Source: an uncultured Bdellovibrionales bacterium (lineage in GTDB: Bacteria; Bdellovibrionota; Bdellovibrionia; Bdellovibrionales; UBA1609). From it: a DNA stretch of 64,000 nt. The number at the start of each line of letters is the position of its first letter. The first letter of the stretch is position 1. Below, piece by piece: positions 9,939 through 19,895 of the stretch. The translations under genes and the position numbers were made by a program. The stretch spans positions 175,865-239,864 of the forward strand of contig CAILEP010000016.1 of the NCBI GenBank assembly GCA_903833275.1, read 5' to 3'. The notes below the pieces were generated by a model. The model was not told where the DNA came from, ran no database searches, and was given only the letters and a program-made list of their open reading frames with translations.

Positions 9939-11309
9939 TCAAGATTTTAATTGATGCACCAGAGTGCGCGCGTCTGAATAGTTCACCCTGCCGAGCCGAT
10001 CACCGCGTATGGGCCGCACGAACCGACACTCGGTCACAACCACGCCAAACTTTTCGCCGGAATGGCGTTGGGCCTTACTGCCAAACTGCGCCATCAGCAG
10101 GTGATGCGCCGCCTTTTGAAGCACGTTGTCGTCCACAGCTTGATTCTTATTTCGCGCCACAATGCCATGGCTGCCCGGGTGATCACGCAAATGCAGCCAA
10201 TAATGCCAAGGCTTCGCCTTGCGTAAAATTCGTAAATTGTCGGCCGCCGATTTGCCAACGAATAAATATAAATTGTCGCCCAAATCAAAGGTTCGCCCGC
10301 GTGCTTCGGCGTCATTTAAAAGCGCCGGGGCCTTTTTGTCGGTGCCTCTCTCTGCGTTTCTATCAGCGTTTTTCTGGTGCAGGCGAGCGTCAGGGCCCTC
10401 CGTGACTAACCGACCTATGGCTTCGGCAATTTCTGCAGCCAGTTCGCGCCGCCGAGTCTCTGTGCCAACGATTTTCTTTTGCACGGCTTTGGCTTTTTGA
10501 AAGCAGGTTTGAATATTCCAGGTCAGGCTTTTCTTCGCATCAATAAATTTAGATAGCTCGATCGGCACATCGAGGGTCTGAAGCAATTTAATTTGTTCGC
10601 CGGCCGCTTGCCATAGTTCGCTTTTTTTAACGGCGAGCTCGGCCTCAACTTTGAGCAATGCTTTTTTTAATTTTTCAATTCGCTTTTGCCGCGGGTCTTC
10701 GGCTGCCGCTTTGGTGGGTGGAGCCGCCGACCGCGCCATCAAAATACCATCACCCGCGCCGCCATCGGCCGGCCCGCGCGCACCAGCCTCGTCGCGAGAA
10801 TCATCGCCAATCTCGTCGCCAAAATGTTCAATGACTTTTAATTCAGATGGCTTACGTAACGCCACAGACTTATCGCCCGCCCGCGCAATGGCATTCGCAC
10901 CCCGAGCGAAAAGCCGCACCTCGATTTCGAGAGCGCCCTCGGCGGCTTCGCCCGCCGAATCAAAATAAAGCCAAATCACTCGGCCAAATTCAGGCCGAGT
11001 TTCGGCCCTTACAAATTTAGCTCCGCGAAAGTGCGCTTGCATAAAAAGCGAGAGAGGTTTCTTGGTTTCGCGCCGCTTAAGTTCGCTCAAATCATCAACC
11101 GTATAGACATCGGGGTTCGCGTTATTGAGGTCAAAAATAAGCCAAACTAGACCTCGTTGATAGAGACCGATGGCCAGAACCTCATCAGCAAAAAGCCGCA
11201 CCTCTTGAACCCGGGCTGGCCAATCGTCTTTACCATCACCCTTACTAAGGTCATTGAGGGCATCCGCCCAATGGCGAATTTTATTTGAGTCGTTATTTTT
11301 ATGCTCCAT
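9939..11309 (-). CDS. NFACT RNA-binding-domain protein (RqcH/FbpA-like)
   Basis: 456 aa; C-terminal NLYLFVGKSAADNLRILRKAKPWHYWLHLRDHPGSHGIV (NFACT-R/DUF814-type). Confidence 0.8.
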   Translation of the reverse strand: MEHKNNDSNKIRHWADALNDLSKGDGKDDWPARVQEVRLFADEVLAIGLYQRGLVWLIFDLNNANPDVYTVDDLSELKRRETKKPLSLFMQAHFRGAKFVRAETRPEFGRVIWLYFDSAGEAAEGALEIEVRLFARGANAIARAGDKSVALRKPSELKVIEHFGDEIGDDSRDEAGARGPADGGAGDGILMARSAAPPTKAAAEDPRQKRIEKLKKALLKVEAELAVKKSELWQAAGEQIKLLQTLDVPIELSKFIDAKKSLTWNIQTCFQKAKAVQKKIVGTETRRRELAAEIAEAIGRLVTEGPDARLHQKNADRNAERGTDKKAPALLNDAEARGRTFDLGDNLYLFVGKSAADNLRILRKAKPWHYWLHLRDHPGSHGIVARNKNQAVDDNVLQKAAHHLLMAQFGSKAQRHSGEKFGVVVTECRFVRPIRGDRLGRVNYSDARTLVHQLKS

Positions 11310-11350
11310 CTGACTGAAATTCTATAGAACTTTCGCCGATATGAAAAGGT

Positions 11351-11620
11351 ATGAAAATTGCGAACCTATATGATTGTTTCGAGCGGCATTTGATGAATTT
11401 GGCCATTGAGGACGAGACCGAAGAGGTCTTTGTTACCGTCGTGGTCGAAAATTTCTTAGTGAATTTGGGTGGGATGGGCTTTCACTTCACTTCACACGCC
11501 GAACACACTTACCGCGAAATCGCCGACGAAGTTTACGAAATGTTACGTAAAAAAATTTACGGCCACGTCAACGTAAACCATTTTCGCGAAGTTATTCGCA
11601 CCTCAGGCAAAACCGCCTAA
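11351..11620 (+). CDS. Hypothetical small protein (89 aa)
   Basis: Intact ORF in a gap between minus-strand genes; no recognised family. Confidence 0.55.
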   Translation: MKIANLYDCFERHLMNLAIEDETEEVFVTVVVENFLVNLGGMGFHFTSHAEHTYREIADEVYEMLRKKIYGHVNVNHFREVIRTSGKTA

Positions 11621-11670
11621 ACGCAAAAAGCGCCAAGCACTTTTGGGTAGAAAAAATTACAGCGCTATGC

Positions 11671-11874
11671 TTAATTGCCCATTTCAGGCGATTGGGCGAT
11701 GTCATTTGCGTTAACCGCGCGTGGCGCTGCAATCGATTCGCGCGCGAAATCCGCACGACGATCAAACGCGGTTTTTGTCATATCATCAGCGATTGCAAGT
11801 ATCAGAAAAAGCACCAAACTCCACAGTAGAAGCTCGAAATTCTGATTGTTTAGAAGGGATTTACGCTCACGCAT
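11671..11874 (-). CDS. Hypothetical small single-TM protein (67 aa)
   Basis: MRERKSLLNNQNFELLLWSLVLFLILAIADD; one hydrophobic segment. Confidence 0.4.
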   Translation of the reverse strand: MRERKSLLNNQNFELLLWSLVLFLILAIADDMTKTAFDRRADFARESIAAPRAVNANDIAQSPEMGN

Positions 11875-11945
11875 AATAGGCTCCAGCAGGGCGACCTTCC
11901 AAAACGGCGGTCGCTAGGCATTACACCATCAAATTTCGTGCCGAC

Positions 11946-11965
11946 AAAAGGGGCCAACATGCCCC
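11946..11965 (-). terminator. Candidate Rho-independent terminator downstream of the serine hydrolase
   Basis: Minus strand: GGGGC-ATGTTG-GCCCC followed by TTTT. Confidence 0.5.
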
Positions 11966-12075
11966 CGCGCAGAGAACTAAGAGCGCGGCGCAGAGACCGC
12001 TTCAAGCGCGCAATTGTTATATTTACGAAAACGGCGCCAAAAACCGGCACCTCGAATTTGGCTACTTGGCTTTAA

Positions 12076-13557
12076 TTACTTGGCTACACACCCTTTGCCG
12101 GCGCCCATATATTCAGCGGTTTCGGCAAAGATAAAAAACAAACTCGATTTGGTTTGCTTGCGTTCGTAATCGACACTCAGACGCGGGCTCACCTGCTCAA
12201 GCGAAGCATAATCACGGCAAGTCGCCTCGTTATTTTTGGCGACAAACAAACAGGAGCAATAGGCCCGCGCGGTAAAGCGAAGGCCGAGCGATATAATCCC
12301 ATCTTTATACAAGTGCTCGTCCGCCGTCGTAGCCAGAGCTTTGGCTTTGGTCTCTGCAGATTTTGGCGACGGTAATGGCGCCGCGCCAGTCGCTGCCTCA
12401 ATCACACGCGCAACGAACTCATCGACTAAAAACGAATGATCGCGATTGTCGCCGAGACGAACCGCCTCGACTTTTAACGATGGGATCACCACCAAAAACT
12501 GCCCCCAATGCCCCATGGTCACCACGGTGTCATCCGGCGCCGACGGCCAGGGTTTTGCAAAACCTGGCACATCTGATTTGTTAAGCCAAAGGTGAGCCCC
12601 CGAAACGTGTCGACTCAAACCGTGGTCGCGCCGATCTTTAATAAATGACTCGGGCACGGTTCGCATAAAATCAATAAAATCGCGATCGACAATTTTTTTG
12701 CCATCGACCACGCCGTCGTTCATAAAAATTCGACCGAGACGCGCAAGATCTTGGGCCGAGACGAAAAAATAATAACTGCCCGAAATAGTACCGGCGGCGT
12801 CAGCCTCCCAAAGCCAATTGTTCATACCCAGCGGGCCATAAAGCTTTTCGCGAAAAACCTCGCGCAAATCTTGGCCATGATAGATTTGGCCCAACACAGC
12901 CGCGAGCAAAATTGAATCGCCGCTCGAATAGCGCCAAGTTTGACCAGGGCTCGCGCCTTGATCAAACTCATGGCCCAATACAAATTGCGCCATGTCGCCG
13001 CGGCCCTCGCCGTAAAGCATTGCGAGCACTGACGACACGCGTGGAGTAGAGGCATTCTCGTACTCTTCGCGCCACCTTAGCCCCGACGACCATTGCAACA
13101 AATCTTGAATTCGAATGCGACAAAGCTCTTTACGAACGTTTTTCAAAAAATCGCAGATTGATTGATCGCGACGCGCGAGATGGTCTTTCTCAGCGACCCC
13201 CAGCAAAAGTGCCATCGCCGTTTTCGAAGTCGACCACATAATATGTTTTTTACTCGGGTCATACCCGCGCGCATATTTTTCGTAAAGCACTTGGCCATCA
13301 CGCATGAGCAACGCCGCATCGGTGCGCTTGCCTTTACGCTTACCGGTTTCATTTTGGTCAAAAAGATAACCGTCGAATGATTTTAGCCCTGCCTCATTGG
13401 CCGCCGGCATGGTTTTTGGGGGATTGGCTCTTGGCGCTGGTCGCGCCGCCAGTATCAACATTGGCCCAAACAAAATAACCGTCGCCACGAGAAATTTTTT
13501 TCTCATAGATGTACCTTTGCAATATCTAAACAAACTCGACGTTCGTAATTTCGACAA
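12076..13557 (-). CDS. Serine hydrolase / class C beta-lactamase-like
   Basis: SxxK motif WSTSKTAMALLLG; RYSSGDS; SKMSxxY-like architecture; signal-like N-terminus MRKKFLVATVILFGPMLILAARPAP; the real start is probably that internal Met. Confidence 0.85.
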   Translation of the reverse strand: MSKLRTSSLFRYCKGTSMRKKFLVATVILFGPMLILAARPAPRANPPKTMPAANEAGLKSFDGYLFDQNETGKRKGKRTDAALLMRDGQVLYEKYARGYDPSKKHIMWSTSKTAMALLLGVAEKDHLARRDQSICDFLKNVRKELCRIRIQDLLQWSSGLRWREEYENASTPRVSSVLAMLYGEGRGDMAQFVLGHEFDQGASPGQTWRYSSGDSILLAAVLGQIYHGQDLREVFREKLYGPLGMNNWLWEADAAGTISGSYYFFVSAQDLARLGRIFMNDGVVDGKKIVDRDFIDFMRTVPESFIKDRRDHGLSRHVSGAHLWLNKSDVPGFAKPWPSAPDDTVVTMGHWGQFLVVIPSLKVEAVRLGDNRDHSFLVDEFVARVIEAATGAAPLPSPKSAETKAKALATTADEHLYKDGIISLGLRFTARAYCSCLFVAKNNEATCRDYASLEQVSPRLSVDYERKQTKSSLFFIFAETAEYMGAGKGCVAK

Positions 13558-13999
13558 TCCACTCCCCGGCGGGGCGCTTAATTAAAACCTCATCGCCGAC
13601 CTTGCGCCCAATCAGGGCTTTTGCCACTGGCGATTGCCACGAAATTTTACCGGCTTCGGTTTCAATTTCGTCTTCGCCGACGATCTGAAAAACCTTTTCT
13701 TTACCGTCTTCATCGACCAAGGTAACGGTTGCGCCGAAAACAATTTTCTCAGAGCGCAAAGTTTTAGGGTCAATCACCTGAGCCGCTTCAATTTTCTTAG
13801 TTAAAATACCCGCGCGCTTATCAATTTCGCGCAGGCGACGCTTGCCGTAGATATAATCGGCATTCTCGCTGCGATCACCATTACTGGCGGCCCAGGCCAC
13901 GGTCTTGACCAATTTAGGCCGCTCGTCATGTATAAGCGCCCGCAGTTCATCTTTTAACTTTTCGAGACCTTTAGGGGTCAAATAATTTGGAGTTGCCAC
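13526..13999 (-). CDS. greB: Transcription elongation factor GreB/GreA family
   Basis: NYLTPKGLEKLKDELRAL, ENADYIYGKRRLREIDKR, SPVAKALIGRKVGDEV. Confidence 0.9.
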   Translation of the reverse strand: MATPNYLTPKGLEKLKDELRALIHDERPKLVKTVAWAASNGDRSENADYIYGKRRLREIDKRAGILTKKIEAAQVIDPKTLRSEKIVFGATVTLVDEDGKEKVFQIVGEDEIETEAGKISWQSPVAKALIGRKVGDEVLIKRPAGEWIVEITNVEFV

Positions 14000-14150
14000 G
14001 CTTTATACAATTATAAACAACAGCCCCGATGGCAACTCAATTCGACGACCATCAAAACCCACTCACCCCGTACCCTTGTCGCTTTTTGAGGTTTACATAC
14101 AACCCAAAAGGCGTACCATTTAGGCAATACTTTCGAGGGTCTAAAGAGCA

Positions 14151-15236
14151 ATGAAACGCAAAACCCTGGTTATTTTAGCGACGGCGCCCAATGAGGTCGA
14201 CCCTTTGGCCAAATTTCTTCGCGCTGAAGGGTGGGATGTTTTAATAAGTTGCGACTTATTTGAAATCAAAACTCTGCTTTTAATTAAAAAGCCCAATTTT
14301 TTTATGCTCAGCGAGGCTTATAAAAACTTAAATTCAAAGGCTGAGCTTGAAAAGCAAGGTGAGAGCGACGGGTTTTCGGTCATTATGTTTGATGAGCACG
14401 TCACTGATTTTCTGGGTAAAAACCCAAAGGGCAACACCAAATACAATCTCACTCAACCGATTTCGGGGCCCGATTTTTTAAGCCTGGTAGAACAGATCAG
14501 TCGCGATTCGTCTTCTACTCAGCTAAACAACCCGACTGCGATCAAAAAAGTTCTGCGGCCCATCGCTGAAAAAACAATTAGCGAAGTCTCTAGCGGCGGA
14601 AAGCTCGCGCAAAAAGAGTTTTTAACGACCGGAGCCAATGCCCTTTGTCTTTACATCGACTCTTCACGATTTTCAGGTTGCTTCGTGACCGCACTTGGCA
14701 ACAATCGCCCAATGTCAGCGCCAATGGTTTCAAAAATTCAAACGAAACTCTCAGAATTTATCAAAAGCTCGAATGAGACTCTCAACACCATTGAGAAAGT
14801 TGACGTCACGCTAGGTTCGACCCACCTTGAAGACTGGGCCGTCAATAACTGCTCATTCACCCAAACGGGTATTCATAATGGCTCAGAGCTTTCGATTTCT
14901 TTTATGCCGGCCCTGCCGAAAGATTTAAGTTTTGAAGAGGGGCCGACCAAGGATATGTTTCAAATTTCAGTCGATGACATTTCGCCTGATCAAGTTATCG
15001 ACTTTGAATTGTATCATTTTTTGCAATTGAATAATAAATACGTGAGACTTTTTACTACCCTCGACAGCAAATCGCTTGATAGCTCGTCCGAAGACAAAAG
15101 CATAATTGAAGCTAGATTTAAGAAAATTAAATCTAGCACAAGCCACCTCTTTTTTAAAAAAGGTGAATTGCCATCCGCACAAGTTTACAAAGTAAAAAAT
15201 CGACTGGCCCAAAGCATTCAGCAAATGATCGTTTAG
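14151..15236 (+). CDS. Hypothetical protein with receiver-like N-terminus
   Basis: 361 aa intact ORF; N-terminal TLVILATAPNEVDPLAKFLRAEGWDVLIS resembles a degenerate receiver fold. Confidence 0.6.
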   Translation: MKRKTLVILATAPNEVDPLAKFLRAEGWDVLISCDLFEIKTLLLIKKPNFFMLSEAYKNLNSKAELEKQGESDGFSVIMFDEHVTDFLGKNPKGNTKYNLTQPISGPDFLSLVEQISRDSSSTQLNNPTAIKKVLRPIAEKTISEVSSGGKLAQKEFLTTGANALCLYIDSSRFSGCFVTALGNNRPMSAPMVSKIQTKLSEFIKSSNETLNTIEKVDVTLGSTHLEDWAVNNCSFTQTGIHNGSELSISFMPALPKDLSFEEGPTKDMFQISVDDISPDQVIDFELYHFLQLNNKYVRLFTTLDSKSLDSSSEDKSIIEARFKKIKSSTSHLFFKKGELPSAQVYKVKNRLAQSIQQMIV

Positions 15237-15260
15237 AGCCGACGCGATTTTGTTAGGTAG

Positions 15261-15430
15261 CCCCGACATGAATGCTTCGGCGCATCCTGCGCCTTCTGCC
15301 GAACATGTGACCGCGCGAGCGCAGCGAAACGCCCCAGTGGGGCGTTTTGATGTGACGCGGCCGCGAGAGGCTACGCCTCGGAGCGGTGGCGCTGAAAAGC
15401 GCCGGTCACATAAAGTAGGATTCATGCCCG
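15261..15430. repeat. tRNA-T-arm-bordered multi-hairpin element
   Basis: CCCCGACATGAAT + 26-nt insert + CGAACATGTGACC at left (tRNA T-arm copy), inverted GGTCACAT...ATTCATG at right; hairpins AAACGCCCC/GGGGCGTTT, GAGGC/GCCTC, GGCGCT/AGCGCC between. Confidence 0.75.
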
Positions 15431-15456
15431 AAGAAGAGAATAGGCGAGCCACAAAA

Positions 15457-15533
15457 TGGTGTCCCCGACATGAATCGAACATGTGACCTATCGTTTAGGA
15501 AACGATCGCTCTATCCAGCTGAGCTACGGGGAC
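15457..15533 (-). tRNA. tRNA-Arg (anticodon CCT), CCA encoded
   Basis: Minus strand GTCCCCGTAGCTCAGCTGGATAGAGCGATCGTTTCCTAAACGATAGGTCACATGTTCGATTCATGTCGGGGACACCA folds as a cloverleaf; anticodon loop TTCCTAA. Confidence 0.95.
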
Positions 15534-15544
15534 TCTGGCCCGAA

Positions 15545-16954
15545 CTATTCATCGTCAGGCAGCTCTTCGTCATCAACCGTACCAAGTCGATGCTTCTCGA
15601 TTCGGTACCGCATTGAACGAAAAGTTATACCCAACAATTTAGCGGCGCGCTTCTTCACGCCTTTGGCGGCATGAATGGCCTTAACAAGAAGCTCTTTTTC
15701 GATCTGCCCGATGATTTTGTCAAGATCGACGCCATCTTCGGTGATCTCAATTTCATGGCTTGAAGCCATTTTTCGCCCACTCGGAGTGTTCACAAAAGGC
15801 GGCAAACTCTCTGGCAGTATGGTTGAGCCCGCCTCAAGCGCCACAGTGCGCTCGATGATATTCTCAAGCTCACGCACGTTACCAGGGTAGTCATATTTTT
15901 TGAGCATCGTGAGCGCATCGGCGCTAATGCCCGTAATGTTCTTGTTTAGGCGCTCATTGTACTTCTTCAAAAAATGCTGCGCCAGCATCGGGATGTCTTC
16001 CATACGCTCGCGAAGCGATGGCGCATGAATGTTAATAACGTTCAGGCGATAGAACAAATCTTCGCGAAAAGTTTTTTCTTTTACCATCACACCTAAGTCG
16101 CGGTTTGTGGCCGCGATAATTCGCACATGCACTTCGGTGTCATCGACCGCGCCCACCCGACGCATCACTCGCTCTTGAATCACTCGCAATAATTTAACCT
16201 GAATACTAAGGGGCAACTCACCCACTTCATCCAAAAAGATCGTGCCGCCGTTAGCCGCCTCGAACAAACCCTGCTTATCGGCTACAGCACCAGTAAAAGA
16301 ACCCTTTTTGTGACCAAACATTTCAGATTCCATCAAACTTTCAGGTATCGCACCGCAGTTAACGGGTACGAAGGGGCGCTCGTTCATCGGGCCATTGAAA
16401 TGGATCGCCTTGGCAATCATCTCTTTACCCGTTCCGCTCTCCCCCGTTATTAGAACCGTTGTTGGGGCATCTGACACTCTTCGAATGAGATCGAAAACTC
16501 GGTGCATCGGGTCTGAATTCCCTACGAGATTGCCGATTGAATACTCTTTATTAAGCTCCTTCTTTAAGAGCCGATTCTCGCCTTCGAGATTTTTACTTCT
16601 TAATGCATTGGCAAGAACGATACGCACTTCGTCGATTTTAAAGGGCTTAGTGATGTAATCGTAAGCGCCCATCTTCATGGCTTCAACAGCCGTTTCAGTT
16701 GTACCAAACGCGGTGATCATCATAAACGTTGTATCCGGGCTCGAATCCTTCACAAATTTCAGAAGCTCGATGCCGGTCACTTTCGGCATCTGCAGATCTG
16801 AAATAATTAAGTCAAAGGTCTTCTTCTTTACGAGCTCTTGCGCCTTCTCGCCATCTTCGGCGCAGGTGACCTCGTAGCCTTCTTTTTTTAACATGATTTC
16901 TAGAAATTCTCGAATTGACGATTCGTCATCGACGACGAGTATTCGCGCCTTCAT
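15545..16954 (-). CDS. pilR: Sigma-54-dependent response regulator (PilR/NtrC family)
   Basis: Receiver VVDDESSIREFLEIML; AAA+ GESGTGKEMIAKAIH; GAFTGA-type motif (GSFTGAV); adjacent to pilS/pilC. Confidence 0.9.
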   Translation of the reverse strand: MKARILVVDDESSIREFLEIMLKKEGYEVTCAEDGEKAQELVKKKTFDLIISDLQMPKVTGIELLKFVKDSSPDTTFMMITAFGTTETAVEAMKMGAYDYITKPFKIDEVRIVLANALRSKNLEGENRLLKKELNKEYSIGNLVGNSDPMHRVFDLIRRVSDAPTTVLITGESGTGKEMIAKAIHFNGPMNERPFVPVNCGAIPESLMESEMFGHKKGSFTGAVADKQGLFEAANGGTIFLDEVGELPLSIQVKLLRVIQERVMRRVGAVDDTEVHVRIIAATNRDLGVMVKEKTFREDLFYRLNVINIHAPSLRERMEDIPMLAQHFLKKYNERLNKNITGISADALTMLKKYDYPGNVRELENIIERTVALEAGSTILPESLPPFVNTPSGRKMASSHEIEITEDGVDLDKIIGQIEKELLVKAIHAAKGVKKRAAKLLGITFRSMRYRIEKHRLGTVDDEELPDDE

Positions 16955-18648
16955 TTAGATGCTCCTCTTGATTGATGCTCACGACTTGAACTATTGAAAA
17001 CAATAATAAATTTTGCGCCCTTACCCATTTCGCTCTCGACGCGAATTTGAGCGCCGTGGCTTTCGATAATTTTATGGGTGATTGCCAAACCGAGCCCTGT
17101 GCCGCCGGCCTTTGTGGTATGAAAGGGCTCAAATACTCGCCGCAAATTATCGCGCGAGATGCCAACCCCATTATCCTGAATTTCTAAAACGACGGCATCG
17201 TCTTGATCGTATGTTCTTACGAAAACTTCAGGGCGAAGCGTGTCGCCGGTCGCCTGATAGGCATTAATAATAATATTGAGCAATGCTTGCTTGAGCTTAT
17301 CATAATGCCCATAAAGGCCCTTGGTCGCGCGCAGCTCAGTCCGCTGCTCAACCTTCTGATTGAGCTTGGTGTTCACGCGCGCCATGGCCAAGACTTCTTT
17401 GGCCATGTCGTTTATCTGAATGGGGTCCTCGATGCGCACCCCAGGTCGCACGAAATCGAGAAATTCTGAAATGAGATTATTGAGTCGATCTATTTCTTTA
17501 ATCACGATCTTAAACAATTTGGTGTCATCTGAGGTTTGGGTTGTAAGATTGGCCTGCAGGAGCTGAATGCTACCACTGATGCTCGCCAAGGGGTTGCGTA
17601 TTTCGTGGGCAATACCGGCCGCCAACTGCCCCACTGCAGCTAATTTTTCTTTTTGCGACAGGGCAAACTGTAAATTCTTAATCTCTGTCACGTTTTGGAT
17701 TAGCAAAACAAATTGCCGATGCAACTTCGCCGTCGGCCCACTGGCAAAGTTCTGCCGAACCACCGAAATGATTACTTCAAAAATCGACTGTTCTTTTTTA
17801 TAATTGTAATAGTTAAGCTCGACCCTCTCGTACGGCTCGTCGTGTGCCTTGAGCGCGTAAATCGCCACGAATTGCTTTAGGTCAGCAAAAACCTCTTCAA
17901 GTGCCCGGCCCTCTAAGCCCAGGTCGCCAAACAGTCTTGCGGCGCCCCTATTAGCTCGAACAATTTTAAATTCAGAATCGACAAAGAGCAAACCCGACGA
18001 AATGTTCTCGACAATTAAATCGTTGATGTCGGTGAGCGCCTCGATTTCTTCGCGCTTTTGCGCGATATCTTTGGTTACAAATTGAATTTGGTCGCCCAGT
18101 ACGCCCGAAACTCCGGTCACAACAAAAACCGAAAGATTATCGACAAACCATGAGGCCTGCATATTCTCGGGGTTAAACCACGAATTCAGACCCAAATGAA
18201 GATTGAGGCAGCTCACAGACCACAACGCACACTTTAACCCAAAAGGTAGACCCAAGCTTAAAGCCGCAAGCGCACAGTTGGTCAGAATCAGAAAAAGAAA
18301 CAGCGAATGATGGCTGCCGAGCATCCACATGATTAAAGGGATCATCGCCCCATCAAGCAAAAACATAGTTCCAAGTACCGTGCGCATACGCTCTTCAGAT
18401 CGAGCCGATTCAACAAGGCCAACATGCGCGGCAAAGGTAACGATCATTAAGATATAAAATGGCTGCCAAATTTGAACATTGAGAAAATCACCCTGGTGAA
18501 GCTGAATGAGAATGACACCGAAAAACGCCGCGACGTAGAGGATGAGTCGCAGCCACATTATCGCCATCGCAATAAAGTTGAAACTCAATATTGTCGTTAC
18601 ATCTTGTGACGACGAGGGGCCCCGACTGGCATCAGCCGACAAAACCAT
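16951..18648 (-). CDS. pilS: Membrane sensor histidine kinase PilS-like
   Basis: N-terminal TMs, PAS, AAGIAHEIRNPLASISG H-box, GTGLGLAITHKI; overlaps pilR by 4 nt. Confidence 0.9.
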   Translation of the reverse strand: MVLSADASRGPSSSQDVTTILSFNFIAMAIMWLRLILYVAAFFGVILIQLHQGDFLNVQIWQPFYILMIVTFAAHVGLVESARSEERMRTVLGTMFLLDGAMIPLIMWMLGSHHSLFLFLILTNCALAALSLGLPFGLKCALWSVSCLNLHLGLNSWFNPENMQASWFVDNLSVFVVTGVSGVLGDQIQFVTKDIAQKREEIEALTDINDLIVENISSGLLFVDSEFKIVRANRGAARLFGDLGLEGRALEEVFADLKQFVAIYALKAHDEPYERVELNYYNYKKEQSIFEVIISVVRQNFASGPTAKLHRQFVLLIQNVTEIKNLQFALSQKEKLAAVGQLAAGIAHEIRNPLASISGSIQLLQANLTTQTSDDTKLFKIVIKEIDRLNNLISEFLDFVRPGVRIEDPIQINDMAKEVLAMARVNTKLNQKVEQRTELRATKGLYGHYDKLKQALLNIIINAYQATGDTLRPEVFVRTYDQDDAVVLEIQDNGVGISRDNLRRVFEPFHTTKAGGTGLGLAITHKIIESHGAQIRVESEMGKGAKFIIVFNSSSREHQSRGASK

Positions 18649-18653
18649 TTCGC

Positions 18654-19895
18654 TTAGCCTCCGCCCGTTGATCCGGCCATCTCGAAGATTGGCAAGTACA
18701 TCGCCACCACGAGAACTGCAATAATGCCGCCCAGAAAAATCATCATAATTGGCTCGATCATACTCGTAAGCGCTCCGGCCGCGGTCTCGACCTCGTCCTC
18801 ATAAAAGTTCGCCACTTTGTCGAGCATGGTATCGAGGTTACCAGTCTGCTCGCCGACGGAAATCATCTGCGACACCATCGGCGGTATCTGCGGTGAAGCG
18901 CGAAGCGGTTCGGAAAGTGTTTTACCCTTTGTGATTGATTCTTTCGCCGCCAATAGGACTTGTTCTATCACCCAATTTTTGGTCGTTGCCCCAGCGATAT
19001 CAAGCGCTTCAACAATTCGCACACCCGCGCCAAGCATTGTCGAAAGAGTTCTTGAAAATCGGGCCACCGAGCCCTTTCGAATTAGATCCCCAAACAACGG
19101 CAGCTTGAGCATAAACGAGTCGATCGTTTTGCGACCGTCTTCAGTCGCATAATAATTTTTAACCAAAATCGGTGTCGCGATCGCAATACCCACAATCACA
19201 TACCACCGGTGCACAAAAAGATCGCTAGCCGCCATGACCTGGGTTGTGAGCCAAGGCAATTTCTGCCCGCCCTCTTTAAACATTTTCACAAACGTTGGGA
19301 TTACGAAAACCAAGATCCCTGTGATAATAATAAACGAAACAACCAACACGGCCGCTGGGTAGAATAGGGCTCCAACAATTTTGCCTTTCAACTTTACCGA
19401 TTTCTCGATGTAGACGGCCAATCGATTTAGTACGGTATCAAGCACACCACCCTCTTCGCCGGCGTGAACAAGGTTGACGTACATATTATCGAAAATAATC
19501 GAATGCTCTTTCATACACTCGGCCAAACGACGGCCCTTGCCCACTTCTTCGAGAATCGCTTTTAGCGCCTTATTTAACGGCGGGCTACGACCCGGGCCAA
19601 TCATGGCTTCAAGACTTTGCACAATCGGCACACCTGAACCAATGAGCGTCGCGAACTGACGGGTGAATACCTGAAGCTCTTTGCCGGCGATCCCGCCGCC
19701 GATAGTAAAGCCTTTTTTCTTGCTAGTCATTTTGGTGATGGACGTGGCACCACCCATAGTCTTAGGCGCGATCTTTATTAGCACGAGCTTTTGCGAACGT
19801 ATTTTTACCCGAGCATCGTTTTCAGATGAGGCCTCAACCTCACCCTTAACAATTTTGCCTTCGACGGTTTTAGCTTGAAACAGAAATGCGGCCAC
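18654..19895 (-). CDS. pilC: Type IV pilus inner-membrane platform protein PilC
   Basis: 413 aa; T2SF domains, FTRQFATLIGSGVPIVQSLEAM, GEQTGNLDTML. Confidence 0.95.
   Translation of the reverse strand: MAAFLFQAKTVEGKIVKGEVEASSENDARVKIRSQKLVLIKIAPKTMGGATSITKMTSKKKGFTIGGGIAGKELQVFTRQFATLIGSGVPIVQSLEAMIGPGRSPPLNKALKAILEEVGKGRRLAECMKEHSIIFDNMYVNLVHAGEEGGVLDTVLNRLAVYIEKSVKLKGKIVGALFYPAAVLVVSFIIITGILVFVIPTFVKMFKEGGQKLPWLTTQVMAASDLFVHRWYVIVGIAIATPILVKNYYATEDGRKTIDSFMLKLPLFGDLIRKGSVARFSRTLSTMLGAGVRIVEALDIAGATTKNWVIEQVLLAAKESITKGKTLSEPLRASPQIPPMVSQMISVGEQTGNLDTMLDKVANFYEDEVETAAGALTSMIEPIMMIFLGGIIAVLVVAMYLPIFEMAGSTGGG

Noticed and set aside
14967-15486. ORFs 14967-15482 (-) and 15250-15486 (+)
   Set aside because: They run through the tRNA-proximal hairpin element and antisense to the 14151-15236 gene; codon content reflects the repeat, not protein coding.
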